A DNA stretch of 64,000 nt from Auanema rhodensis. Lineage: Eukaryota > Nematoda > Chromadorea > Rhabditida > Rhabditidae. Under the pieces are notes generated by a model, which saw only the letters and a program-made list of their open reading frames with translations, had not been told where the DNA came from and ran no database searches. The stretch lies in assembly GCA_964057225.1 (NCBI GenBank), contig CAXKVF010000076.1, forward strand, positions 682,001-746,000. The letters are read 5' to 3'. Of this stretch, positions 26,681 through 38,099 are shown piece by piece. A program made the position numbers and the translations under genes. Within the stretch, counting starts at the first letter, position 1. Each line of letters begins with the position of its first letter.

Positions 26681-28356
26681 AACCAATATCAATAAAAATT
26701 TGTTTTTAGACTAATATGGACATGGGGAATCTAATTTTGAAAACCGCATCTCTTTATCTTTCACGTGAAGCGAGTTACATACCAAGTGCACATCACGTGT
26801 ACATTTAATTAGCATAAATTAAAGTTCACGTAAATTTCAAAGTCATGGTTACCATGAACCAATATCAATAAAAATTTGTTTTTAGACTAATATGGACATG
26901 GGGAATCTAATTTTGAAAACCGCATCTCTTTATCTTTCACGTGAAGCGAGTTACATACCAAGTGCACATCACGTGTACATTTAATTAGCATAAATTAAAG
27001 TTCACGTAAACTTCAAAGTCATGGTTACCATGAACCAATATCAATAAAAATTTGTTTATAGACTAATATGGACATGGGGAATCTAATTTTGAAAACCGCA
27101 TCTCTTTATCTTTCACGTGAAGCGAGTTACATACCAAGTGCACATCACGTGTACATTTAATTAGCATAAATTAAAGTTCACGTAAATTTCAAAGTCATGG
27201 TTACCATGAACCAATATCAATAAAAATTTGTTTTTAGACTAATATGGACATGGGGAATCTAATTTTGAAAACCGCATCTCTTTATCTTTCACGTGAAGCG
27301 AGTTACATACCAAGTGCACATCACGTGTACATTTAATTAGCATAAATTAAAGTTCACGTAAACTTCAAAGTCATGGTTACCATGAAGCAATATCAATAAA
27401 AATTTGTTTTTAGACTAATATGGACATGGGGAATCTAATTTTGAAAACCGCATCTCTTTATCTTTCACGTGAAGCGAGTTACATACCAAGTGCACATCAC
27501 GTGTACATTTAATTAGCATAAATTAAAGTTCACGTAAATTTCAAAGTCATGGTTACCATGAAGCAATATCAATAAAAATTTGTTTTTAGACTAATATGGA
27601 CATGGGGAATCTAATTTTGAAAACCGCATCTCTTTATCTTTCACGTGAAGCGAGTTACATACCAAGTGCACATCACGTGTACATTTAATTAGCATAAATT
27701 AAAGTTCACGTAAATTTCAAAGTCATGGTTACCATGCACCAATATCAATAAAAATTTGTTTTTAGACTAATATGGACATGGGAAATCTAATTTTGAAAAC
27801 CGCATCTCTTTATCTTTCACGTGAAGCGAGTTACATACCAAGTGCACATCACGTGTACATTTAATTAGCATAAATTAAAGTTCACGTAAATTTCAAAGTC
27901 ATGGTTACCATGAACCAATATCAATAAAAATTTGTTTTTAGACTAATATGGACATGGGGAATCTAATTTTGAAAACCGCATCTCTTTATCTTTCACGTGA
28001 AGCGAGTTACATACCGGGTGCACATCACGTGTACATTTAATTAGCATAAATTAAAGTTCACGTAAATTTCAAAGTCATGGTTACCATGAACCAATATCAA
28101 TAAAAATTTGTTTTTAGACTAATATGGACATGGGGAATCTAATTTTGAAAACCGCATCTCTTTATCTTTCACGTGAAGCGAGTTACATACCAAGTGCACA
28201 TCACGTGTACATTTAATTAGCATAAATTAAAGTTCACGTAAATTTCAAAGTCATGGTTACCATGAACCAATATCAATAAAAATTTGTTTTTAGACTAATA
28301 TGGACATGGGGAATCTAATTTTGAAAACCGCATCTCTTTATCTTTCACGTGAAGCG

Positions 28357-28362
28357 AGTAGT
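28357..28362 (+). repeat. 3-bp AGT duplication in a monomer, copy 2
   Basis: Same change as at 23250, 5107 bp away, carried by the block duplication. The mirrored right-arm monomers near 55.26-55.40 kb, which share the neighbouring TAATGTGG change, lack it. Confidence 0.95.
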
Positions 28363-31300
28363 TACATACCAAGTGCACATCACGTGTACATTTAATTAGC
28401 ATAAATTAAAGTTCACGTAAATTTCAAAGTCATGGTTACCATGAACCAATATCAATAAAAATTTGTTTTTAGACTAATGTGGACATGGGGAATCTAATTT
28501 TGAAAACCGCATCTCTTTATCTTTCACGTGAAGCGAGTTACATACCAAGTGCACATCACGTGTACATTTAATTAGCATAAATTAAAGTTCACGTAAATTT
28601 CAAAGTCATGGTTACCATGAACCAATATCAATAAAAATTTGTTTTTAGACTAATATGGACATGGGGAATCTAATTTTGAAAACCGCATCTCTTTATCTTT
28701 CACGTGTAGCGAGTTACATACCAAGTGCACATCACGTGTACATTTAATTAGCATAAATTAAAGTTCACGTAAATTTCAAAGTCATGGTTACCATGAACCA
28801 ATATCAATAAAAATTTGTTTTTAGACTAATATGGACATGGGGAATCTAATTTTGAAAACCGCATCTCTTTATCTTTCACGTGAAGCGAGTTACATACCAA
28901 GTGCACATCACGTGTACATTTAATTAACATAAATTGAAGTTCACGTAAATTTCAAAGTCATGGTTACCATGCACCAATATCAATAAAAATTTGTTTTTAG
29001 ACTAATATGGACATGGGGAATCTAATTTTGAAAACCGCATCTCTTTATCTTTCACGTGAAGCGAGTTACATACCAAGTGCACATCACGTGTACATTTAAT
29101 TAGCATAAATTAAAGTTCACGTAAATTTCAAAGTCATGGTTACCATGAACCAATATCAATAAAAATTTGTTTTTAGACTAATATGGACATGGGGAATCTA
29201 ATTTTGAAAACCGCATCTCTTTATCTTTCACGTGAAGCGAGTTACATACCAAGTGCACATCACGTGTACATTTAATTAGCATAAATTAAAGTTCACGTAA
29301 ATTTCAAAGTCATGGTTACCATGAACCAATATCAATAAAAATTTGTTTTTAGACTAATATGGACATGGGGAATCTAATTTTGAAAACCGCATCTCTTTAT
29401 CTTTCACGTGAAGCGAGTTACATACCAAGTGCACATCACGTGTACATTTAATTAGCATAAATTAAAGTTCACGTAAATTTCAAAGTCATGGTTACCATGA
29501 ACCAATATCAATAAAAATTTGTTTTTAGACTAATATGGACATGGGGAATCTAATTTTGAGAACCGCATTTCTTTATCTTTCACGTGAAGCGAGTTACATA
29601 CCAAGTGCACATCACGTGTACATTTAATTAGCATAAATTAAAGTTCACGTAAATTTCAAAGTCATGGTTACCATGCACCAATATCAATAAAAATTTGTTC
29701 TTAGACTAATATGGACATGGGGAATCTAATTTTGAAAACCGCATCTTTTTATCTTTCACGTGAAGCGAGTTACATACCAAGTGCACATCACGTGTACATT
29801 TAATTAGCATAAATTAAAGTTCACGTAAATTTCAAAGTCATGGTTACCATGAACCAATATCAATAAAAATTTGTTTTTAGACTAATATGGACATGGGGAA
29901 TCTAATTTTGAAAACCGCATCTCTTTATCTTTCACGTGAAGCGAGTTACATACCAAGTGCACATCACGTGTACATTTAATTAGCATAAATTAAAGTTCAC
30001 GTAAATTTCAAAGTCATGGTTACCATGAACCAATATCAATAAAAATTTGTTTTTAGACTAATATGGACATGGGGAATCTAATTTTGAAAACCGCATCTCT
30101 TTATCTTTCACGTGAAGCGAGCTACATACCAAGTGCACATCACGTGTACATTTAATTAGCATAAATTAAAGTTCACGTAAATTTCAAAGTCATGGTTACC
30201 ATGAAGCAATATCAATAAAAATTTGTTTTCAGACTAATATGGACATGGGGAATCTAATTTTGAAAACCGCATCTCTTTTTCTTTCACGTGAAGCGAGTTA
30301 CATACCAAGTGCACATCACGTGTACATTTAATTAGCATAAATTAAAGTTCACGTAAATTTCAAAGTCATGGTTACCATGAACCAATATCAATAAAAATTT
30401 GTTTTTAGACTAATATGGACATGGGGAATCTAATTTTGAAAACCGCATCTCTTTATCTTTCACGTGAAGCGAGTTACATACCAAGTGCACATCACGTGTA
30501 CATTTAATTAGCATAAATTAAAGTTCACGTAAATTTCAAAGTCATGGTTACCATGAAGCAATATCAATAAAAATTTGTTTTTAGACTAATATGACCATGG
30601 GGAATCTAACTTTGAAAACCGCATCTCTTTATCTTTCACGTGAAGCGAGTTACATACCAAGTGCACATCACGTGTACATTTAATTAGCATAAATTAAAGT
30701 TCACGTAAATTTCAAAGTCATGGTTACCATGAACCAATATCAATAAAAATTTGTTTTTAGACTAATATGGACATGGGGAATCTAATTTTGAAAACCGCAT
30801 CTCTTTATCTTTCACGTGAAGCGAGTTACATACCAAGTGCACATCACGTGTACATTTAATTAGCATAAATTAAAGTTCACGTAAATTTCAAAGTCATGGT
30901 TACCATGAACCAATATCAATAAAAATTTGTTTTTAGACTAATATGGACATGGGGAATCTAATTTTGAAAACCGCATCTCTTTATCTTTCACGTGAAGCGA
31001 GTTACATACCAAGTGCACATCACGTGTACATTTAATTAGCATAAATTAAAGTTCACGTAAATTTCAAAGTCATGGTTACCATGAACCAATATCAATAAAA
31101 ATTTGTTTTTAGACTAATATGGACATGGGGAATCTAATTTTGAAAACCGCACCTCTTTATCTTTCACGTGAAGCGAGTTACATACCAAGTGCACATCACG
31201 TGTACATTTAATTAGCATAAATTAAAGTTCACGTAAACTTCAAAGTCATGGTTACCATGAACCAATATCAATAAAAATTTGTTTATAGACTAATATGGAC

Positions 31301-31618
31301 ATGGGGAATCTAATTTTGAAAACCGCATCTCTTTATCTTTCACGTGAAGCGAGTTACATACCAAGTGCACATCACGTGTACATTTAATTAGCATAAATTA
31401 AAGTTCACGTAAATTTCAAAGTCATGGTTACCATGAACCAATATCAATAAAAATTTGTTTTTAGACTAATATGGACATGGGGAATCTAATTTTGAAAACC
31501 GCATCTCTTTATCTTTCACGTGAAGCGAGTTACATACCAAGTGCACATCACGTGTACATTTAATTAGCATAAATTAAAGTTCACGTAAACTTCAAAGTCA
31601 TGGTTACCATGAAGCAAT

Positions 31619-32387
31619 ATCAATAAAAATTTGTTTTTAGACTAATATGGACATGGGGAATCTAATTTTGAAAACCGCATCTCTTTATCTTTCACGTGAA
31701 GCGAGTTACATACCAAGTGCACATCACGTGTACATTTAATTAGCATAAATTAAAGTTCACGTAAATTTCAAAGTCATGGTTACCATGAAGCAATATCAAT
31801 AAAAATTTGTTTTTAGACTAATATGGACATGGGGAATCTAATTTTGAAAACCGCATCTCTTTATCTTTCACGTGAAGCGAGTTACATACCAAGTGCACAT
31901 CACGTGTACATTTAATTAGCATAAATTAAAGTTCACGTAAATTTCAAAGTCATGGTTACCATGCACCAATATCAATAAAAATTTGTTTTTAGACTAATAT
32001 GGACATGGGAAATCTAATTTTGAAAACCGCATCTCTTTATCTTTCACGTGAAGCGAGTTACATACCAAGTGCACATCACGTGTACATTTAATTAGCATAA
32101 ATTAAAGTTCACGTAAATTTCAAAGTCATGGTTACCATGAACCAATATCAATAAAAATTTGTTTTTAGACTAATATGGACATGGGGAATCTAATTTTGAA
32201 AACCGCATCTCTTTATCTTTCACGTGAAGCGAGTTACATACCGGGTGCACATCACGTGTACATTTAATTAGCATAAATTAAAGTTCACGTAAATTTCAAA
32301 GTCATGGTTACCATGAACCAATATCAATAAAAATTTGTTTTTAGACTAATATGGACATGGGGAATCTAATTTTGAAAACCGCATCTC
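31619..32387 (+). repeat. Left-arm segment unpaired at the palindrome centre
   Basis: Near the centre, left and right marker positions add to a constant 64026: the TTTATAG variant monomer 31267-31442 pairs with 32584-32759, and the GAGCTAC variant at 30122 pairs with 33904. By this axis the first right-arm monomer (32408-32583) pairs with left 31443-31618, so left 31619-32387, about 769 bp, has no partner. This stretch carries a GGGAAATC variant (about 32009) and a CCGGGTGC variant (32243) that the right arm lacks. It would be the loop if the arms folded on each other. The paired monomers at the edge differ at two sites (AAACTTC versus AAATTTC, and GATCTGC in the right arm), so the exact edge is good to about one monomer. 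Confidence 0.75.
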
Positions 32388-32407
32388 TTTTTTTTTTGAT
32401 ATTTGAT
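32388..32407. other. Inversion junction of the satellite palindrome
   Basis: At 32387 the + array stops in the middle of a monomer, after GCATCTC. Ten T residues follow (32388-32397), then GATATTT and GAT, and from 32408 the sequence continues as a normal inverted monomer. The normal inverted context is TTTTTATTGAT-ATT, so the junction holds a lengthened T run and an imperfect GATATT duplication (32398-32403 and 32405-32410). It is the only place in 64 kb where orientation changes and the only sequence not explained by the monomer. A short homopolymer with a small direct duplication fits end joining or template switching at a fold-back inversion; the mechanism is inferred. Confidence 0.9.
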
Positions 32408-33599
32408 ATTGCTTCATGGTAACCATGACTTTGAAATTTACGTGAACTTTAATTTATGCTAATTAAATGTACACGTGATCTGCACTTGGTATGTAACTCG
32501 CTTCACGTGAAAGATAAAGAGATGCGGTTTTCAAAATTAGATTCCCCATGTCCATATTAGTCTAAAAACAAATTTTTATTGATATTGGTTCATGGTAACC
32601 ATGACTTTGAAATTTACGTGAACTTTAATTTATGCTAATTAAATGTACACGTGATGTGCACTTGGTATGTAACTCGCTTCACGTGAAAGATAAAGAGATG
32701 CGGTTTTCAAAATTAGATTCCCCATGTCCATATTAGTCTATAAACAAATTTTTATTGATATTGGTTCATGGTAACCATGACTTTGAAGTTTACGTGAACT
32801 TTAATTTATGCTAATTAAATGTACACGTGATGTGCACTTGGTATGTAACTCGCTTCACGTGAAAGATAAAGAGATGCGGTTTTCAAAATTAGATTCCCCA
32901 TGTCCATATTAGTCTAAAAACAAATTTTTATTGATATTGGTTCATGGTAACCATGACTTTGAAATTTACGTGAACTTTAATTTATGCTAATTAAATGTAC
33001 ACGTGATGTGCACTTGGTATGTAACTCGCTTCACGTGAAAGATAAAGAGATGCGGTTTTCAAAATTAAATTCCCCATGTCCATATTAGTCTAAAAACAAA
33101 TTTTTATTGATATTGGTTCATGGTAACCATGACTTTGAAATTTACGTGAACTTTAATTTATGCTAATTAAATGTACACGTGATGTGCACTTGGTATGTAA
33201 CTCGCTTCACGTGAAAGATAAAGAGATGCGGTTTTCAAAATTAGATTCCCCATGTCCATATTAGTCTAAAAACAAATTTTTATTGATATTGGTTCATGGT
33301 AACCATGACTTTGAAATTTACGTGAACTTTAATTTATGCTAATTAAATGTGCACGTGATGTGCACTTGGTATGTAACTCGCTTCACGTGAAAGATAAAGA
33401 GATGCGGTTTTCAAAATTAGATTCCCCATGGTCATATTAGTCTAAAAACAAATTTTTATTGATATTGCTTCATGGTAACCATGACTTTGAAATTTACGTG
33501 AACTTTAATTTATGCTAATTAAATGTACACGTGATGTGCACTTGGTATGTAACTCGCTTCACGTGAAAGATAAAGAGATGCGGTTTTCAAAATTAGATT

Positions 33600-36500
33600 C
33601 CCCATGTCCATATTAGTCTAAAAACAAATTTTTATTGATATTGGTTCATGGTAACCATGACTTTGAAATTTACGTGAACTTTAATTTATGCTAATTAAAT
33701 GTACACGTGATGTGCACTTGGTATGTAACTCGCTTCACGTGAAAGAAAAAGAGATGCGGTTTTCAAAATTAGATTCCCCATGTCCATATTAGTCTGAAAA
33801 CAAATTTTTATTGATATTGCTTCATGGTAACCATGACTTTGAAATTTACGTGAACTTTAATTTATGCTAATTAAATGTACACGTGATGTGCACTTGGTAT
33901 GTAGCTCGCTTCACGTGAAAGATAAAGAGATGCGGTTTTCAAAATTAGATTCCCCATGTCCATATTAGTCTAAAAACAAATTTTTATTGATATTGGTTCA
34001 TGGTAACCATGACTTTGAAATTTACGTGAACTTTAATTTATGCTAATTAAATGTACACGTGATGTGCACTTGGTATGTAACTCGCTTCACGTGAAAGATA
34101 AAAAGATGCGGTTTTCAAAATTAGATTCCCCATGTCCATATTAGTCTAAGAACAAATTTTTATTGATATTGGTGCATGGTAACCATGACTTTGAAATTTA
34201 CGTGAACTTTAATTTATGCTAATTAAATGTACACGTGATGTGCACTTGGTATGTAACTCGCTTCACGTGAAAGATAAAGAAATGCGGTTCTCAAAATTAG
34301 ATTCCCCATGTCCATATTAGTCTAAAAACAAATTTTTATTGATATTGGTTCATGGTAACCATGACTTTGAAATTTACGTGAACTTTAATTTATGCTAATT
34401 AAATGTACACGTGATGTGCACTTGGTATGTAACTCGCTTCACGTGAAAGATAAAGAGATGAGGTTTTCAAAATTAGATTCCCCATGTCCATATTAGTCTA
34501 AAAACAAATTTTTATTGATATTGGTTCATGGTAACCATGACTTTGAAATTTACGTGAACTTTAATTTATGCTAATTAAATGTACACGTGATGTGCACTTG
34601 GTATGTAACTCGCTTCACGTGAAAGATAAAGAGATGCGGTTTTCAAAATTAGATTCCCCATGTCCATATTAGTCTAAAAACAAATTTTTATTGATATTGG
34701 TTCATGGTAACCATGACTTTGAAATTTACGTGAACTTTAATTTATGCTAATTAAATGTACACGTGATGTGCACTTGGTATGTAACTCGCTTCACGTGAAA
34801 GATAAAAAGATGCGGTTTTCAAAATTAGATTCCCCATGTCCATATTAGTCTAAGAACAAATTTTTATTGATATTGGTGCATGGTAACCATGACTTTGAAA
34901 TTTACGTGAACTTTAATTTATGCTAATTAAATGTACACGTGATGTGCACTTGGTATGTAACTCGCTTCACGTGAAAGATAAAGAAATGCGGTTCTCAAAA
35001 TTAGATTCCCCATGTCCATATTAGTCTAAAAACAAATTTTTATTGATATTGGTTCATGGTAACCATGACTTTGAAATTTACGTGAACTTTAATTTATGCT
35101 AATTAAATGTACACGTGATGTGCACTTGGTATGTAACTCGCTTCACGTGAAAGATAAAGAGATGCGGTTTTCAAAATTAGATTCCCCATGTCCATATTAG
35201 TCTAAAAACAAATTTTTATTGATATTGGTTCATGGTAACCATGACTTTGAAATTTACGTGAACTTTAATTTATGCTAATTAAATGTACACGTGATGTGCA
35301 CTTGGTATGTAACTCGCTTCACGTGAAAGATAAAGAGATGCGGTTTTCAAAATTAGATTCCCCATGTCCATATTAGTCTAAAAACAAATTTTTATTGATA
35401 TTGGTTCATGGTAACCATGACTTTGAAATTTACGTGAACTTTAATTTATGCTAATTAAATGTACACGTGATGTGCACTTGGTATGTAACTCGCTTCACGT
35501 GAAAGAAAAAGAGATGCGGTTTTCAAAATTAGATTCCCCATGTCCATATTAGTCTGAAAACAAATTTTTATTGATATTGCTTCATGGTAACCATGACTTT
35601 GAAATTTACGTGAACTTTAATTTATGCTAATTAAATGTACACGTGATGTGCACTTGGTATGTAGCTCGCTTCACGTGAAAGATAAAGAGATGCGGTTTTC
35701 AAAATTAGATTCCCCATGTCCATATTAGTCTAAAAACAAATTTTTATTGATATTGGTTCATGGTAACCATGACTTTGAAATTTACGTGAACTTTAATTTA
35801 TGCTAATTAAATGTACACGTGATGTGCACTTGGTATGTAACTCGCTTCACGTGAAAGATAAAAAGATGCGGTTTTCAAAATTAGATTCCCCATGTCCATA
35901 TTAGTCTAAGAACAAATTTTTATTGATATTGGTGCATGGTAACCATGACTTTGAAATTTACGTGAACTTTAATTTATGCTAATTAAATGTACACGTGATG
36001 TGCACTTGGTATGTAACTCGCTTCACGTGAAAGATAAAGAAATGCGGTTCTCAAAATTAGATTCCCCATGTCCATATTAGTCTAAAAACAAATTTTTATT
36101 GATATTGGTTCATGGTAACCATGACTTTGAAATTTACGTGAACTTTAATTTATGCTAATTAAATGTACACGTGATGTGCACTTGGTATGTAACTCGCTTC
36201 ACGTGAAAGATAAAGAGATGCGGTTTTCAAAATTAGATTCCCCATGTCCATATTAGTCTAAAAACAAATTTTTATTGATATTGGTTCATGGTAACCATGA
36301 CTTTGAAATTTACGTGAACTTTAATTTATGCTAATTAAATGTACACGTGATGTGCACTTGGTATGTAACTCGCTTCACGTGAAAGATAAAGAGATGCGGT
36401 TTTCAAAATTAGATTCCCCATGTCCATATTAGTCTAAAAACAAATTTTTATTGATATTGGTTCATGGTAACCATGACTTTGAAATTTACGTGAACTTTAA

Positions 36501-37200
36501 TTTATGCTAATTAAATGTACACGTGATGTGCACTTGGTATGTAACTCGCTTCACGTGAAAGATAAAAAGATGCGGTTTTCAAAATTAGATTCCCCATGTC
36601 CATATTAGTCTAAGAACAAATTTTTATTGATATTGGTGCATGGTAACCATGACTTTGAAATTTACGTGAACTTTAATTTATGCTAATTAAATGTACACGT
36701 GATGTGCACTTGGTATGTAACTCGCTTCACGTGAAAGATAAAGAAATGCGGTTCTCAAAATTAGATTCCCCATGTCCATATTAGTCTAAAAACAAATTTT
36801 TATTGATATTGGTTCATGGTAACCATGACTTTGAAATTTACGTGAACTTTAATTTATGCTAATTAAATGTACACGTGATGTGCACTTGGTATGTAACTCG
36901 CTTCACGTGAAAGATAAAGAGATGCGGTTTTCAAAATTAGATTCCCCATGTCCATATTAGTCTAAAAACAAATTTTTATTGATATTGGTTCATGGTAACC
37001 ATGACTTTGAAATTTACGTGAACTTTAATTTATGCTAATTAAATGTACACGTGATGTGCACTTGGTATGTAACTCGCTTCACGTGAAAGATAAAGAGATG
37101 CGGTTTTCAAAATTAGATTCCCCATGTCCATATTAGTCTAAAAACAAATTTTTATTGATATTGGTTCATGGTAACCATGACTTTGAAATTTACGTGAACT
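33600..37200 (-). repeat. 10-monomer (1760-bp) tandem duplication in the right arm
   Basis: On the + strand GTAGCTCG recurs at 33904 and 35664, AAAAAGATG at 34103 and 35863 and at 34807 and 36567, and the CGGTTCTC monomers near 34990 and 36750, all 1760 bp apart. Inside each unit a four-monomer (704-bp) step repeats the AAAAAGATG/CTAAGAAC/CGGTTCTC set. These are the mirrored forms of left-arm GAGCTAC, GCATCTTTTT, GTTCTTAG and GAGAACCG near 29.5-30.1 kb, where the set occurs once. Edges are approximate. Confidence 0.83.
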
Positions 37201-38099
37201 TTAATTTATGCTAATTAAATGTACACGTGATGTGCACTTGGTATGTAACTCGCTTCACGTGAAAGATAAAGAGATGCGGTTTTCAAAATTAGATTCCCCA
37301 TGTCCATATTAGTCTAAGAACAAATTTTTATTGATATTGGTTCATGGTAACCATGACTTTGAAATTTACGTGAACTTTAATTTATGCTAATTAAATGTAC
37401 ACGTGATGTGCACTTGGTATGTAACTCGCTTCACGTGAAAGATAAAGAAATGCGGTTCTCAAAATTAGATTCCCCATGTCCATATTAGTCTAAAAACAAA
37501 TTTTTATTGATATTGGTTCATGGTAACCATGACTTTGAAATTTACGTGAACTTTAATTTATGCTAATTAAATGTACACGTGATGTGCACTTGGTATGTAA
37601 CTCGCTTCACGTGAAAGATAAAGAAATGCGGTTCTCAAAATTAGATTCCCCATGTCCATATTAGTCTAAAAACAAATTTTTATTGATATTGGTTCATGGT
37701 AACCATGACTTTGAAATTTACGTGAACTTTAATTTATGCTAATTAAATGTACACGTGATGTGCACTTGGTATGTAACTCGCTTCACGTGAAAGATAAAGA
37801 GATGCGGTTTTCAAAATTAGATTCCCCATGTCCATATTAGTCTAAAAACAAATTTTTATTGATATTGGTTCATGGTAACCATGACTTTGAAATTTACGTG
37901 AACTTTAATTTATGCTAATTAAATGTACACGTGATGTGCACTTGGTATGTAACTCGCTTCACGTGAAAGATAAAGAGATGCGGTTTTCAAAATTAGATTC
38001 CCCATGTCCATATTAGTCTAAAAACAAATTTTTATTGATATTGGTTCATGGTAACCATGACTTTGAAATTTACGTGAACTTTAATTTATGCTAATTAAA

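Larger units (their letters stand above)
23151..28356 (+). repeat. ~5.1-kb duplication next to the centre, copy 1
   Basis: Markers recur 5107 bp downstream (29x176 + 3): the AGT duplication 23250 and 28357, TAATGTGG 23372 and 28479, GAGCTAC 25015 and 30122. Distal to an extra five-monomer repeat the offset drops by 880 to 4227 bp: GAGCTAC 25895 and 30122, TTTATAG 27058 and 31285, CCGGGTGC 28016 and 32243. This copy therefore has five monomers more than copy 2. The left edge lies between about 22909 and 23250. Confidence 0.85.
1..32387 (+). repeat. Left satellite array, 176-bp monomer, + orientation
   Basis: Head-to-tail tandem array. With the monomer start set at the ATCAATAAAA of position 1, there are 185 whole monomers to 32322, 181 of 176 bp and four of 115 bp, then a 65-bp partial one cut at the junction. 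Start positions balance exactly: 32322 + 4x61 - 2x3 = 185x176. Monomers differ by scattered single-base changes; the most frequent is the end motif before CAAT, which is GAAC, GAAG or GCAC. These variants recur at fixed spacings and define higher-order repeats. No reading frame can stay open, because 176 is not a multiple of 3, so each conserved stop triplet falls in every frame within three monomers. The array runs past the left edge of the window. Length and composition suit a centromeric or heterochromatic satellite; that assignment is inference. Confidence 0.98.
28357..32387 (+). repeat. ~5.1-kb duplication next to the centre, copy 2, cut by the junction
   Basis: Second copy of the block starting near 23.2 kb, lacking one 880-bp repeat. 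Its last base before the junction, 32387, corresponds to 28160 in copy 1, so the fold-back falls within about one monomer of the end of the duplicated unit. Private changes such as CGCACCTC (about 31151) show some divergence from copy 1. Confidence 0.83.

Noticed and set aside
32388-32397. T10 run as a transcription terminator
   Set aside because: No gene or stem-loop precedes it. It is the inversion scar.
32388-32407. Simple hairpin read artefact (missed adapter) as the source of the palindrome
   Set aside because: Such artefacts give near-identical mirror arms. Here 769 bp are unpaired, whole-monomer gains and losses differ between arms, and each arm has private variants. An assembly misjoin is not ruled out without reads.
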